This document shows, in pieces, positions 17,806 to 27,436 of a stretch of DNA of 64,000 nt (position 1 is its first letter; each line of letters starts with the position of its first letter). Below the pieces are notes generated by a model. It did not search any database. It was not told the origin of the DNA and saw nothing but the letters and a program-made list of their open reading frames with translations. Made by a program: the position numbers and the translations under genes. This DNA is from Streptomyces alboniger. Its GTDB lineage: Bacteria; Actinomycetota; Actinomycetes; Streptomycetales; Streptomycetaceae. Where the stretch lies: contig NZ_CP023695.1 in assembly GCF_008704395.1 (NCBI RefSeq), positions 1,922,001 to 1,986,000 on the forward strand. The letters are read 5' to 3'.

Positions 17806-18744
17806 TTACGCGTCGCCCTCCCGCTCGGCGAGGAAGCGTTCGAATTCGCGGCCGATCTCGTCGGCGGACGGGATGTCGGCCGGCTCGGCGAGCATGTTGC
17901 CCCGCTCCTGCGCGCCCGCGGCCGCGTCGTACTGGTGCTCAAGTCCCTGGACCAGCGCGACGAGTTCCTCGTCGCCCTCCTGGATCTGCCGGTCGATCTC
18001 GGTCTGGGTGCGGTGCGCCTCCGTGCGCAGTCCGTGCGCGACGCCGGGGAGTACGAGCCCCGTGGCGGCGGTGATCGCCTCAAGGACCGTGAGGGCCGCG
18101 TCGGGGTACGCCGAGCGCGCGATGTAGTGCGGGACGTGCGCGGCGACGCCCAGCACGTCGTGACCGGCCTCCAGGAGGCGGTACTCGACGAGGGAGGCCG
18201 CGCTGCCCGGCACCTGCGCCTCGTCGAAGGGGCTGCGGTGCCCCGGCACCAGGTCGGTGCGGTTGCCGTGCGGAGTGAGGCCGACGGGTCGGGTGTGCGG
18301 CACGCCCATGGGGATGCCGTGGAAGTTCACCGAGAGGCGCACGCCGAGCCGTTCCACGATCTGCTGGACGGCGCCCGCGAAGCGCTCCCACTCGATGTCC
18401 GGCTCCGGCCCGGAGAGCAGCAGGAAGGGCGCGCCCGTGGCGTCCTGGACGAGGCGGACGTCGAGCGTCGGGACCTCGTAGTCGCTCCAGCGGTCGCGCC
18501 GGAAGGTGAGCAGCGGGCGGCGCGCGCGGTAGTCGACGAGCCGGTCGTGGTCGAACCTCGCCACCACCTGCCCGGGAAGGCTGTCGGTGAGCCGCTCGAC
18601 GATCTGGTCGCCGGTCTCGCCCGCGTCGATGTATCCGTCGAAGTGGTAGAGCATGACCAGTCCGGCCGACTCCTGGGCGAGCGCCATGTCTACGACGGCG
18701 AGGCCCTTCGGCTCCCATGCGTACAAACCCTGCGGATCAAGCAC
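17806..18744 (-). CDS. PAC2 family (proteasome-assembly-chaperone-like) protein
   Basis: A 312-residue PAC2-domain protein, with a conserved N-terminus starting [35 protein letters not shown] and a C-terminal acidic helix ([15 protein letters not shown]). PAC2 proteins resemble a eukaryotic proteasome-assembly chaperone; actinobacteria also have 20S proteasomes, but the bacterial role is unproven. The GTG at 18744 begins at the conserved LDPQGLY and is preceded by GAGGAGGAG. An upstream ATG at 18783 lacks family similarity. It lies between rpsA and coaE. Confidence 0.88.
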   Translation of the reverse strand: MLDPQGLYAWEPKGLAVVDMALAQESAGLVMLYHFDGYIDAGETGDQIVERLTDSLPGQVVARFDHDRLVDYRARRPLLTFRRDRWSDYEVPTLDVRLVQDATGAPFLLLSGPEPDIEWERFAGAVQQIVERLGVRLSVNFHGIPMGVPHTRPVGLTPHGNRTDLVPGHRSPFDEAQVPGSAASLVEYRLLEAGHDVLGVAAHVPHYIARSAYPDAALTVLEAITAATGLVLPGVAHGLRTEAHRTQTEIDRQIQEGDEELVALVQGLEHQYDAAAGAQERGNMLAEPADIPSADEIGREFERFLAEREGDA

Positions 18745-18812
18745 TGTGACCGCTCCTCCTCGTGTTCGTAACGGAGAACGCACGCAGGGCCACGGGCATT
18801 CCCGCGTTCAGA

Positions 18813-18833
18813 TAGCGCCCCAAAGGGGCGCTA
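18813..18833. terminator. Short GC hairpin between PAC2 gene and rpsA terminator
   Basis: TAGCGCCCC, a 3-nt AAA loop and GGGGCGCTA form a perfect 9-bp stem. It lies downstream of rpsA on that strand, after the larger hairpin at 18856-18891, and 69 nt upstream of the PAC2 start. It may be a second terminator or part of the PAC2 leader. Confidence 0.4.
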
Positions 18834-18855
18834 CCGGCAGCCGCGCGCACAACAC

Positions 18856-18891
18856 TGCGGGCCCGCACCCCCGAAGGGATGCGGGCCCGCA
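18856..18891 (-). terminator. rpsA transcription terminator
   Basis: Two copies of TGCGGGCCCGCA (18856-18867 and 18880-18891) pair as a 12-bp stem, extended by a CCC/GGG pairing with one bulged base around a short loop. It begins 35 nt past the rpsA stop. Confidence 0.75.
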
Positions 18892-18925
18892 GCGTAGTTC
18901 AGCTACAACCGCCTAGAGGCGAGCG

Positions 18926-20437
18926 TCAGCTCTGGCCACCGGCCAGCTTCTCGCGAAGCGCGGCGAGCGCCTCGTCCGAAGCCAGGGCGCCGGAGTTGTC
19001 GTCCGACTCCGAGGAGTACGAACCGCCGCCGCCACCGCTGGACGCGGCCGGAGCGGCGCCGGCCGGAGCCGCCGCACCCTCGGCCTCGGCCTGGGCGTCG
19101 GCCTCGCGCGACTTGATGACCTGAGCCTGGTGCTGCTCGAAGCGCGTCTGCGCCTCGGCGTACTGGGTCTCCCAGGCCTCGCGCTGGGTCTCGTAGCCCT
19201 CGAGCCAGTCGTTGGTCTCGGGGTCGAAGCCCTCGGGGTAGATGTAGTTGCCCTGGTCGTCGTAGGACGCGGCCATGCCGTACAGGGTCGGGTCGAACTC
19301 GACGACCGACGGGTCGGCGCCGAAGGACTCGTTGGCCTGCTTCAGCGACAGCGAGATCCGGCGACGCTCGAGGTCGATGTCGATGACCTTGACGAAGATC
19401 TCGTCGTTGACCTGGACGACCTGCTCCGGGATCTCCACGTGGCGCTCGGCCAGCTCGGAGATGTGGACCAAGCCCTCGATGCCCTCGTCGACGCGCACGA
19501 ACGCACCGAACGGAACGAGCTTGGTGACCTTACCGGGAACGACCTGCCCGATCTGGTGCGTGCGGGCGAACTGCTGCCACGGGTCTTCCTGCGTCGCCTT
19601 GAGCGACAGGGAGACACGCTCGCGGTCCATGTCCACGTCGAGAACCTCGACGGTGACTTCCTGGCCGACCTCGACAACCTCGGAGGGGTGGTCGATGTGC
19701 TTCCAGGAGAGCTCGGAGACGTGGACGAGACCGTCGACGCCGCCGAGGTCCACGAACGCACCGAAGTTGACGATCGAGGAAACGACGCCGGAGCGGACCT
19801 GGCCCTTCTGCAGGGTCGTGAGGAAGGTCTGGCGGACCTCGCTCTGGGTCTGCTCGAGCCAGGCACGGCGGGACAGGACCACGTTGTTGCGGTTCTTGTC
19901 CAGCTCGATGATCTTGGCTTCGAGCTCCTTGCCCACGTAGGGCTGGAGGTCGCGGACGCGGCGCATCTCGACGAGGGAGGCCGGCAGGAAGCCACGGAGG
20001 CCGATGTCGAGGATGAGACCACCCTTGACGACCTCGATGACGGTACCGGTGACGATCCCGTCCTCTTCCTTGATCTTCTCGATCGTGCCCCAGGCACGCT
20101 CGTACTGAGCGCGCTTCTTGGACAGGATGAGACGGCCTTCCTTGTCCTCCTTCTGGAGAACCAGGGCCTCGATCTCGTCGCCGACCTTGACGACCTCGTT
20201 CGGGTCGACGTCGTGCTTGATCGAGAGCTCGCGGCTCGGGATAACGCCTTCGGTCTTGTAACCGATGTCGAGCAGGACCTCGTCCCGGTCGACCTTCACG
20301 ATGACGCCGTCGACGATGTCGCCGTCGTTGAAGTACTTGATCGTCTCGTCGATCGCGGCGAGGAAGGCTTCCTCGTTACCGATGTCGTTGACCGCTACCT
20401 GCGGGGTGGTGGCGGTGGTCTCGGTGCTGCTCGTCAT
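18926..20437 (-). CDS. rpsA: 30S ribosomal protein S1
   Basis: A 503-residue protein with four tandem S1 (OB-fold) RNA-binding domains. They cover roughly residues 37-106, 124-189, 210-278 (GVVSSIVNFGAFVDLGG) and 295-364 (GKVTKLVPFGAFVRVDE), followed by a low-complexity acidic, Gly/Ala/Ser-rich C-terminus. Actinobacterial S1 has four domains rather than the six of E. coli. S1 helps mRNA bind the 30S subunit. The ATG at 20437 begins the conserved TSSTETTATTPQVAVNDIG; a longer open frame to 20629 lies in the leader. A strong promoter is about 200 nt upstream. Confidence 0.97.
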   Translation of the reverse strand: MTSSTETTATTPQVAVNDIGNEEAFLAAIDETIKYFNDGDIVDGVIVKVDRDEVLLDIGYKTEGVIPSRELSIKHDVDPNEVVKVGDEIEALVLQKEDKEGRLILSKKRAQYERAWGTIEKIKEEDGIVTGTVIEVVKGGLILDIGLRGFLPASLVEMRRVRDLQPYVGKELEAKIIELDKNRNNVVLSRRAWLEQTQSEVRQTFLTTLQKGQVRSGVVSSIVNFGAFVDLGGVDGLVHVSELSWKHIDHPSEVVEVGQEVTVEVLDVDMDRERVSLSLKATQEDPWQQFARTHQIGQVVPGKVTKLVPFGAFVRVDEGIEGLVHISELAERHVEIPEQVVQVNDEIFVKVIDIDLERRRISLSLKQANESFGADPSVVEFDPTLYGMAASYDDQGNYIYPEGFDPETNDWLEGYETQREAWETQYAEAQTRFEQHQAQVIKSREADAQAEAEGAAAPAGAAPAASSGGGGGSYSSESDDNSGALASDEALAALREKLAGGQS

Positions 20438-20634
20438 GTGGGTTAGGGCTCCGGTACGGACATTGAAGTCGTAGGTACTGCAACGCCGGGAGCCGATTTC
20501 GCTCTGCAGAAGCCGGACAGCCAAGGAAGCGCGACTTCCGGCAAGGGAAGGCGCCTCGACAACCGAGGGGACATACAACAGACGCGAGCGCAGCCTGCTA
20601 TGTCTGAGGAGCGCAGGCTCGCAGCGCAACTTGT

Positions 20635-20663
20635 AGCATACGGGGGCGGCCGGACAGGGTCAA
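20635..20663 (-). promoter_or_regulatory. rpsA promoter
   Basis: On the minus strand, TTGACC (20658-20663), exactly 17 bp, then TATGCT (20635-20640). This is close to the vegetative consensus and among the best promoters in the window. Initiation near 20628 gives a 5' leader of about 190 nt that contains imperfect GC-rich inverted repeats just after the start (20583-20622), possibly a regulatory leader. The rest of the 354-bp spacer to the methyltransferase holds no gene. Confidence 0.75.
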
Positions 20664-20791
20664 TGCGCGAAGGCGTACACCCGGGGCGGAACGCCGCATA
20701 CCCGGCACAAAACCTGTCGCCTGAGGCCACACGCGCCGTACGGCGCCCCCTTCGCGACGAGATTCGACGAGGGATACGGAAGATTACGACG

Positions 20792-21613
20792 ATGGAGCCG
20801 ATCATCCAAGAGTCCGAGCTGCCCGAGCCCGAGGCCACCCGCCGTGACGCGAACGTCACGGAGAGCAGTCGCGCGAACCGCGGCTGGTGGGACCGGAACG
20901 CCGACGAGTACCAGATCGAGCACGGCACGTTCCTCGGGGACGACCGCTTCGTATGGGGACCCGAGGGGCTCGACGAGGTGGAGGCGGAGCTGCTCGGCCC
21001 GCCCGAGGACCTCAAGGGCAAGGACGTCCTGGAGATCGGCGCCGGCGCCGCACAGTGCTCGCGCTGGCTGGTCTCCCAGGGCGCTCGGCCCGTGGCCCTC
21101 GACCTCTCGCACCGCCAGCTCCAGCACGCGCTGCGGATCGGCGGCTCGGTGCCTCTCGTGCAGGCCGACGCGGGAGTGCTGCCCTTCAAGGACGGCGCCT
21201 TCGACCTGGTCTGCTCCGCCTACGGGGCGATGCCCTTCGTCGCCGACCCGGTGCTGGTCCTCAAGGAGGTGCACCGCGTGCTGCGGCCCGGCGGCCGCTT
21301 CGTCTTCTCCGCGACGCATCCGATCCGCTGGGCCTTCCCGGACGAGCCAGGACCGGAGGGGCTCTCCGTGGCGGCCTCCTACTTCGACCGCACTCCTTAT
21401 GTGGAGCAGGACGAGGAAGGCGACGCCGTCTACGTGGAGCACCACAGGACGATCGGCGACCGGGTGCGGGACATCGTGGCGGGGGGTTTCCGCCTCGTCG
21501 ACATCGTGGAGCCGGAGTGGCCCGCCTGGAACACCCAGGAGTGGGGCGGCTGGTCGCCGCTGCGCGGAAACCTGATCCCGGGGACGGCCATCTACGTATG
21601 CGTACGAGACTGA
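20792..21613 (+). CDS. Class I SAM-dependent methyltransferase
   Basis: A 273-residue methyltransferase. Motif I is VLEIGAGAAQCSRWL near residues 79-93, then VALDLSHRQLQHA, QADAGVLPFKDGAFDLVCSAYG (motifs II-III) and VHRVLRPGGRFVFSATHPIRW. The acceptor substrate is unknown; the overall look is of UbiE/Methyltransf_11-type small-molecule or quinone methylases. The ATG at 20792 has only a weak GGAAGA upstream; the open frame continues to 20600 but that part overlaps the rpsA promoter region. hrpB starts 4 nt after its stop. Confidence 0.87.
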   Translation: MEPIIQESELPEPEATRRDANVTESSRANRGWWDRNADEYQIEHGTFLGDDRFVWGPEGLDEVEAELLGPPEDLKGKDVLEIGAGAAQCSRWLVSQGARPVALDLSHRQLQHALRIGGSVPLVQADAGVLPFKDGAFDLVCSAYGAMPFVADPVLVLKEVHRVLRPGGRFVFSATHPIRWAFPDEPGPEGLSVAASYFDRTPYVEQDEEGDAVYVEHHRTIGDRVRDIVAGGFRLVDIVEPEWPAWNTQEWGGWSPLRGNLIPGTAIYVCVRD

Positions 21614-21617
21614 GCAT

Positions 21618-24185
21618 GTGATCCGTAACCCCGCGCTCCCCGCCGCTCTCGAACTGCCCGTACGTGACGCGCTGCCCGCCCTCCGTGCCGCTCTGGAGGG
21701 GCCGGGCAGCGCGGTGCTGTGTGCCCCGCCCGGCACGGGCAAGACGACGCTGGTGCCGCTGGCGCTCGCGGGCCTGATCGAGGCGCCGGGCGCCTTCGAG
21801 GGCGTACGTCGCGTCCTCGTCGCCGAGCCGAGGCGCATCGCCGCCCGGGCCGCCGCCCGGCGGATGGCGTGGCTGCTCGGCGAGCAGGTGGGCGAGAGCG
21901 TCGGCTACACCGTGCGCGGGGAGCGGGTGGTGGGCCCCCACGCGCGCGTGGAGGTCGTCACGACGGGCGTCCTGCTCCAGCGGCTGCAACGGGACCAGGA
22001 GCTGACCGGCGTGGACGTCGTCGTCATCGACGAGTGCCATGAGCGGCATCTGGACGCGGACACCGTGGCGGCCTTCCTGGTGGACGTGCGGGCGGCGCTG
22101 CGGCCCGAGCTGCGGCTGGTGGCCGCGTCCGCGACGACCGACGCGCAGGGGTGGGCGCGGGTCCTCGGGGGCGCGCCCGTGGTGGAGGCGCGCGGGACCG
22201 CGCACCCCGTGGAGGTGGTGTGGGCCCCGCCCGCGCGCGAGGTGCGGCCGCCGCACGGCATGCGCGTCGATCCCGCGCTGCTCACCCACGTGGCGTCGGT
22301 GGTGCGGCGGGCGCTGGCCGAGCGGGACGGCGATGTCCTGTGCTTCCTGCCCGGGGTCGGCGAGATCGCGCGGGTGGCCGGGCAGCTGGGCGGGCTCGGG
22401 GGCCGCGAGGACATCGAGGTGCTCCAGGTGCACGGGCGGGCGCCGGCCGCCGTGCAGGACGCGGTCCTCGCGGGGTCGCCGGGGCGGCGGGTCGTGCTGG
22501 CCACGTCGGTGGCGGAGTCGTCGCTGACGGTGCCCGGGGTGCGGGTGGTCGTGGACTCGGGCCTCGCGCGCGAGCCGCGGGTCGACCATGCGCGGGGGCT
22601 GAGCGCGCTGGCCACCGTCCGCGCCTCGCAGGCGGCGGGGCGGCAGCGCGCGGGGCGGGCCGGGCGTGAGGCGCCGGGCGCCGTGTACCGGTGCTGGGCG
22701 GAGGCGGAGGACGGGCGGCTGCCGCGCTTTCCCGCTCCGGAGATCAAGGTGGCGGACCTCGCGGCGTTCGCCCTGCAAGCGGCGTGCTGGGGCGATCCGG
22801 ACGCCTCCGGGCTCGCCCTCCTCGATCCGCCGCCGGGCGGCGCGATGGCCGCGGCGCGGGAGGTCCTGGCGGCGGTCGGGGCGGTGGACGGGGCGACCGG
22901 ACGGGTGACGGAGCGGGGCACGCGGATGGCGCGGGTGGGCCTGCACCCCCGCCTGGCACGTGCCCTGCTGGACGCGGGGCCCCGCGTGGGCGCGCGACGG
23001 GCGGCGGAGGTGGTCGCCCTCCTGAGCGAGGAGCCGCCTCGGGAGTATGGCGACGACCTCGCGGCGGCGTGGCGCGCGGCGCTGCGGGGCGGGGACGGTT
23101 ACGCGGCGCGCTGGCGCACGGAGACGCGGCGCCTGGCCTCGGCGGCGGAATCCACCGCGGGCCGGGCGGGCGGGTCACGCGGAGGCGACGGGGGCGAGGT
23201 GTGCGGGGTCGTCGCCGCGCTGGCGTTTCCCGAGCGTGTGGCTCGCGGAGTCGGCGGGGGGACGTACCTGATGGCCAACGGGACGCGCGCCGAGCTGCGG
23301 GCGGGGTCCTCGCTGACGGGAGCCGAGTGGATCGCCGTGGCCGTGGCGGACCGCCCCGTCGGCTCCGGGCACGCGCGCGTACTGCTGGGCGCCCAGATCG
23401 ACGAGGACATCGCCCGAAACGCCGCCGCGCCGCTGCACACGCGGCGGGACGAGGTGACCTGGTCCGGCGGCGATCTCACGGCGAGGAACGTCGAACGACT
23501 CGGGGCGATCGAGTTGGCGGCACGCCCCTTGAAGGACGTCGACCTCACGCTCGTACGAGAAGGTCTGCTCACTGGGCTGCGCGAGGAAGGGACGGCGCTG
23601 CTGAAGTGGTCCCGGGGCGCTCAGGAGCTGCGGGAGCGGCTCGCTTTCCTGCACCGGCAGCTGGGCGCGCCCTGGCCCGACGTGTCTGAGGACGCCCTCT
23701 ACGCGCGCGTGGACGAATGGCTGGAGCCCGAGCTGTCCAAGGCACGGCGCCGCGCCGACCTGGCCCGCATCGACGCCGGACAGGCACTCGCGCGGCTCCT
23801 GCCGTGGGCGACCGGCGAGGCCGCGCGTCTCGACGCGCTCGCCCCGGAGCGGCTGGAGGTACCGAGCGGGTCCAGGATCCGGATCGACTACGCCGACCCC
23901 GAACAGCCCGTGCTCGCGGTGAAGGTGCAGGAGATGTTCGGCCTCGCCGAGACCCCGCGGATCGCGGACGGCGGCGTACCCGTCCTCGTCCATCTGCTGT
24001 CCCCTGCGGGCCGTCCCGCCGCCGTCACCGCCGACCTGGCGTCCTTCTGGCGCGAGGGCTACCGCGCGGTGCGGTCGGAACTGCGCGGCCGCTACCCGAA
24101 GCACCCGTGGCCGGAGGATCCGGCCACGGCCGAGCCGACCCGGTACACCAAGGCCCGCCAGGCGCGGCGGCGTGACGGCTCCTAG
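21618..24185 (+). CDS. hrpB: ATP-dependent helicase HrpB
   Basis: An 855-residue DEAH/RHA-type helicase of the HrpB family. Motif I APPGTGKTT is near residue 36, motif II VVIDECHERH near 137, motif III ASATTD follows, LATSVAESSLTVPGVRVVVDSGLAREP is the family block, and QRAGRAGR is motif VI. The C-terminal HrpB domain ends with RGRYPKHPWPEDP, characteristic of the family. The physiological RNA or RNP substrate is not established for bacteria. The start is GTG, 4 nt after the methyltransferase stop. The stop TAG shares a CTAG tetranucleotide with the stop of the convergent DUF3068 gene. Confidence 0.94.
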   Translation: MIRNPALPAALELPVRDALPALRAALEGPGSAVLCAPPGTGKTTLVPLALAGLIEAPGAFEGVRRVLVAEPRRIAARAAARRMAWLLGEQVGESVGYTVRGERVVGPHARVEVVTTGVLLQRLQRDQELTGVDVVVIDECHERHLDADTVAAFLVDVRAALRPELRLVAASATTDAQGWARVLGGAPVVEARGTAHPVEVVWAPPAREVRPPHGMRVDPALLTHVASVVRRALAERDGDVLCFLPGVGEIARVAGQLGGLGGREDIEVLQVHGRAPAAVQDAVLAGSPGRRVVLATSVAESSLTVPGVRVVVDSGLAREPRVDHARGLSALATVRASQAAGRQRAGRAGREAPGAVYRCWAEAEDGRLPRFPAPEIKVADLAAFALQAACWGDPDASGLALLDPPPGGAMAAAREVLAAVGAVDGATGRVTERGTRMARVGLHPRLARALLDAGPRVGARRAAEVVALLSEEPPREYGDDLAAAWRAALRGGDGYAARWRTETRRLASAAESTAGRAGGSRGGDGGEVCGVVAALAFPERVARGVGGGTYLMANGTRAELRAGSSLTGAEWIAVAVADRPVGSGHARVLLGAQIDEDIARNAAAPLHTRRDEVTWSGGDLTARNVERLGAIELAARPLKDVDLTLVREGLLTGLREEGTALLKWSRGAQELRERLAFLHRQLGAPWPDVSEDALYARVDEWLEPELSKARRRADLARIDAGQALARLLPWATGEAARLDALAPERLEVPSGSRIRIDYADPEQPVLAVKVQEMFGLAETPRIADGGVPVLVHLLSPAGRPAAVTADLASFWREGYRAVRSELRGRYPKHPWPEDPATAEPTRYTKARQARRRDGS

Positions 24186-25228
24186 GCCTTGACCGGGTCC
24201 GGGTCCGGGTCCGGACCCGGCTCCGGATCGGGGTCGGGGTCGGGGTCGTCGCTCGAAGCGGTCCGCCCGGGGCCGTTCGGCCTGCGTCCGCGGGCCTCCA
24301 GCCAGAGGGAGAGCGCGAGCAGGAGCAGGCCGAGGGCGAGGAAGCCCCAGGGAAGGTAGGAGGTCAGCAGGAGCACCAGGACGCGCTGGGACGTGACCAG
24401 GTCGACCGTGCTCTCGATGTAGTCCTCGCGCATCTTCACGTGCCCGGCGAAGACCGTCACCTTGTCGCGTCCGCCGAGGAGGGTGCCGCCGCGCAGTTCG
24501 TTCTTCTGGATCTCCTCGCCGTAGACGGGCGCCCCGGTGGTCGGCTCGACCCAGAACTTGCGGACCGTGGTGTACCAGCGGGTGGTGCCGGTCTTGGCGA
24601 GGGACTTCGGGGTGATGCCCTTGACCGGCATCGTCCTGGGGAAGGGCACCTTGGTCCAGGGGATGGTCTGCTCGAAGTAGTAGACCTTCACGCCTCGGAA
24701 CGTCTGTTCGCCCTTGTAGTGGATGGGTTTGGTGACGCGGGCCTGCGCGTCGAAGTACTCGTAGTCCCGCTTCTCCGTCAGGAAGGGCCACTTGAACTCG
24801 ATGCCCTGGCGTTTGACGGGGTCACCGTCGACCGACTCCCCTGGGGCGTGCACCGGCTCCTGGGTGTGCGCGTCGAAGATGTAGCGCTCGGGGATCCTGG
24901 AGACCATCTTGCCCTCGGAGTCCTGGACGTAGGAGAGCGCGTCCCAGACGACGACGTCGCGGGAGGAGTCCCCGTCGTTCTTCTCGATCTTCTCCGAGGC
25001 CTCGACGTTGCCCTTGAGGGTCTGCACGATGGTGACTTTGCCGACCTTCTCGGCCTTCATGGTGCCGTAGTCGATGAGCGTGGGGTTCTTTGCCTCCAGG
25101 ACCGCCTCCTGGTACTGGCTCGGCGGGATCTTCGCGAGGCGCGGGAAGGCGTACCAGCGCATGAGCGGGGACATGGCCGTGAAGAACACGGCGAAGGCGA
25201 GCAGGACGAGGCTGGCCTTGCGGCGCAT
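24182..25228 (-). CDS. DUF3068 (PorA-family) membrane-anchored protein
   Basis: A 348-residue protein with an N-terminal hydrophobic anchor (LVLLAFAVFFTAMSPLM), a large extracytoplasmic domain and a second TM near the C-terminus (VLVLLLTSYLPWGFLALGLLLLALSLW), the layout of DUF3068 proteins. Function is unknown. The cytosolic tail is a run of Asp-Pro repeats encoded by GGGTCC/GGGTCG-type simple repeats at about 24190-24250, prone to length change. The 3' end overlaps that of hrpB by 4 nt. Confidence 0.85.
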   Translation of the reverse strand: MRRKASLVLLAFAVFFTAMSPLMRWYAFPRLAKIPPSQYQEAVLEAKNPTLIDYGTMKAEKVGKVTIVQTLKGNVEASEKIEKNDGDSSRDVVVWDALSYVQDSEGKMVSRIPERYIFDAHTQEPVHAPGESVDGDPVKRQGIEFKWPFLTEKRDYEYFDAQARVTKPIHYKGEQTFRGVKVYYFEQTIPWTKVPFPRTMPVKGITPKSLAKTGTTRWYTTVRKFWVEPTTGAPVYGEEIQKNELRGGTLLGGRDKVTVFAGHVKMREDYIESTVDLVTSQRVLVLLLTSYLPWGFLALGLLLLALSLWLEARGRRPNGPGRTASSDDPDPDPDPEPGPDPDPDPVKA

Positions 25229-25273
25229 CGCGGCGACCCTCCCTACGTCTGTGGGTGCTTGAGGACCGTGCGG

Positions 25274-25408
25274 CTACGGGTGCTCGGGGACGGTGGTGAG
25301 CAGCGGTTCGGGCGATGTCTCGCCGGCCGGGGCGCCGATCGCGGTGATCGTGAGGACCAGGGCGATCGCGGCGGCGAGGCCGGTGGCGGCGGCGATGAGG
25401 GCGCGCAT
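25274..25408 (-). CDS. SPW_0924-type small membrane protein
   Basis: A 44-residue protein with one N-terminal hydrophobic segment (ALIAAATGLAAAIALVLTITAIG) and a short tail ending PEPLLTTVPEHP. I recall nearly identical small proteins upstream of DUF3068 genes in other Streptomyces. The ATG follows a purine-rich GGGAGG. It is 45 nt upstream of the DUF3068 start and probably in one operon. Function is unknown. Confidence 0.75.
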   Translation of the reverse strand: MRALIAAATGLAAAIALVLTITAIGAPAGETSPEPLLTTVPEHP

Positions 25409-25578
25409 GCGGGGCCTCCCGGGTCGGCTTGCGGCCACAGCTGACAGGTCATCAGGGCGGGCACCGTAGCAACGCGGGGGCGAGATGAGAACACGTCGCA
25501 CACCACAGGACCGCCCCCGCGCCGTGGGTGGCGAAGGGGCGGTCCTGTCGGTGCCTGCGGGGGCGTTGCCGGGTCTCG

Positions 25579-27312
25579 TTAGTCGGCCGCCGGGGTCGTC
25601 GGGGTGGCCGGCGCGGTCGGGGTGGCGGGTGCCTCCGGGGTGTTGGGTGCCTCCGGGGTGGCCGGGGCGGTCACCTTCAGCTCGACGGTGAGGGTGGCGC
25701 CGCCGACCGTGACGACCCGCAGCAGGTACGTGCCGGCCGTGTCGTCCGCGTACAGCCTCGGCAGCTTCAACAGGCCGTTCGCGTCGGTCTTCAGGCCCTT
25801 CAGCGCGCGGACGGGGTTGCCGCTCGCGTCCTTGAAGTAGGGGCCCTTGTCGTTGGGTGTGGCGTCCGTCGCGGACTTGACCAGGGTGGCGGTGGCTGTG
25901 ACGCCGTCGGCCGCCTCGCCCTTGTACGTCGCCCTGACCTCGACCCGGTCGGCGAACTCCTTGCCCGCCTCGCAGGTCAGCGGCTTGTCGCTGGTCCTGG
26001 CCAGGGCGTCGGCCTGTCGCTCGGTGACGTTCGCCGTGTAGTCCAGGCCCGTCAGCGTGCGGCCCACGACCGTGGCCCGCACGGTGAACCGGCCTGTCTT
26101 CTCGCCCGCCTTGAGCACGGGCGCGGTGGCCTTGCCCGTGGCGTTCGTGGTGACGATGGCGCTCCGCGCGCCGCCGTCGAAGCGGGCGTCCGTGTCACCG
26201 ACGACCCGGAACTTCACCTTGACCTTGGCGACGGCCGAGCCCGAGGTGGACTCCGTACGCACCTGGACGCGCCCGGCGAAGGCATCGCCCGCCACCGCGG
26301 CGAGCTTGCCGGTGCCGGCGTCCTTGAGGCGCGCGACCCGCTCGGCGGGCGTGGGGGTCTCGGGCGTCTTGTCGCCGCCGTCGCCCGGCGGCTTGGGCTT
26401 GCCGCCGCCGCCGTTGCCGGGCTCGTAGGTGCCTGTCCTGTCCCGGGTGCCGGGCTTGTCCGAGGACGGGCCGTTGCCGCCGGGTGTCGGGCCCACCGCG
26501 GGGGTGTGCTCGTCGCTGCGGTCGCCCGGCAGGACGCCCTTGCCGTCGGGGACCTCGTGGGTGCCCTTGCGGTAGTACTCCAGCCACGTCAGGACCGTGT
26601 TCAGGTACTCCGTCGAGTGGTTGTAGCTCAGGACCGCCTTGTGCAGATCGGCCTCGACGGCCAGATCGCGGTCGTTCGCGCACAGGTAGTGGCCCGCGGC
26701 GAGCGCCGCGTCGTAGATGTTGTTGGGGTCCTTCTCGCCGTCGCCGTTGCCGTCCCGGCCCGAGGTGGCCCACGTCGACGGGATGAACTGCATGGGGCCG
26801 ACCGCGCGGTCGTGCGTCGCGTCGCTGTCGAACGCGCCCTTGTCCGTGTCGGTGATCTTCGCGAAGCCGTTGCCGTTCAGCACCGGGCCGAGGATCGGCC
26901 CGAGCGTCGCGCCGTCGGCGTCGACGCGGCCACCGCGGGCGTGGCCCGACTCGACCTTGCCGATGGCGGCGAGCAGCTGCCAGGGAACGTTGCAGCCGGG
27001 CTTGGCTTCGGCGAGCGCGGACTCGGCCTTCTTGTACGCGTCCAGGACGGTGGCCGGGATGCCCGCCTCGGGCTCGCCGTTCGGCGCGAGCGGGACAGGG
27101 CTGTGCAGCCGCGGCAGGTCGGTGTAGTAGGGCGAGTCGCCGGTCGCGGAATCACCCGCGGGCGGGGTGTCCGCCGCCCCCGCCGTGCGCTCGCCGCGCG
27201 GAACGTCCGTCACGCCCGGGGCCTGCGACGCTGCGAGCGCCGCCACCGCCGCCGCCGCCACCGCGCTGGTCACCGCTCCCCTGCGCAGCCGCCTGCCGAA
27301 TACCGGCGCCAT
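25579..27312 (-). CDS. Secreted lytic murein transglycosylase with C-terminal beta-domains
   Basis: A 577-residue exported protein. After an N-terminal basic/hydrophobic signal comes a MltB-like transglycosylase domain at about residues 85-245. It has GKVESGHARGG (catalytic Glu near 118), AVGPMQFIPSTWATSGRDGNGDG, NIYDAALAAGHYLC and LSYNHSTEYLNTVLTW. A Pro/Gly-rich linker follows, then two or three Ig-like repeats with the pattern AKVKVKFRVVGDTDARF, and a PT-rich tail. It would cleave peptidoglycan glycan strands by forming anhydromuramic ends. The start is supported by GGGAGG upstream. Confidence 0.88.
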   Translation of the reverse strand: MAPVFGRRLRRGAVTSAVAAAAVAALAASQAPGVTDVPRGERTAGAADTPPAGDSATGDSPYYTDLPRLHSPVPLAPNGEPEAGIPATVLDAYKKAESALAEAKPGCNVPWQLLAAIGKVESGHARGGRVDADGATLGPILGPVLNGNGFAKITDTDKGAFDSDATHDRAVGPMQFIPSTWATSGRDGNGDGEKDPNNIYDAALAAGHYLCANDRDLAVEADLHKAVLSYNHSTEYLNTVLTWLEYYRKGTHEVPDGKGVLPGDRSDEHTPAVGPTPGGNGPSSDKPGTRDRTGTYEPGNGGGGKPKPPGDGGDKTPETPTPAERVARLKDAGTGKLAAVAGDAFAGRVQVRTESTSGSAVAKVKVKFRVVGDTDARFDGGARSAIVTTNATGKATAPVLKAGEKTGRFTVRATVVGRTLTGLDYTANVTERQADALARTSDKPLTCEAGKEFADRVEVRATYKGEAADGVTATATLVKSATDATPNDKGPYFKDASGNPVRALKGLKTDANGLLKLPRLYADDTAGTYLLRVVTVGGATLTVELKVTAPATPEAPNTPEAPATPTAPATPTTPAAD

Positions 27313-27436
27313 GACCGAGCCACCCTCCCCTTTGACTACCCGTGTGCGCCGACCCCACCTCCGTACACGCTTGCCCGCGTAGGCGCGTGCTCCCCTAGTA
27401 GGGCGGCTCTGGCGACACTACGACAACTTGCAGCGC

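Noticed and set aside
27313..27430. c-di-AMP (ydaO) riboswitch before the transglycosylase
   Set aside because: Such riboswitches precede some Streptomyces cell-wall lytic genes, but I could not find the conserved core here; a covariance search would be needed.
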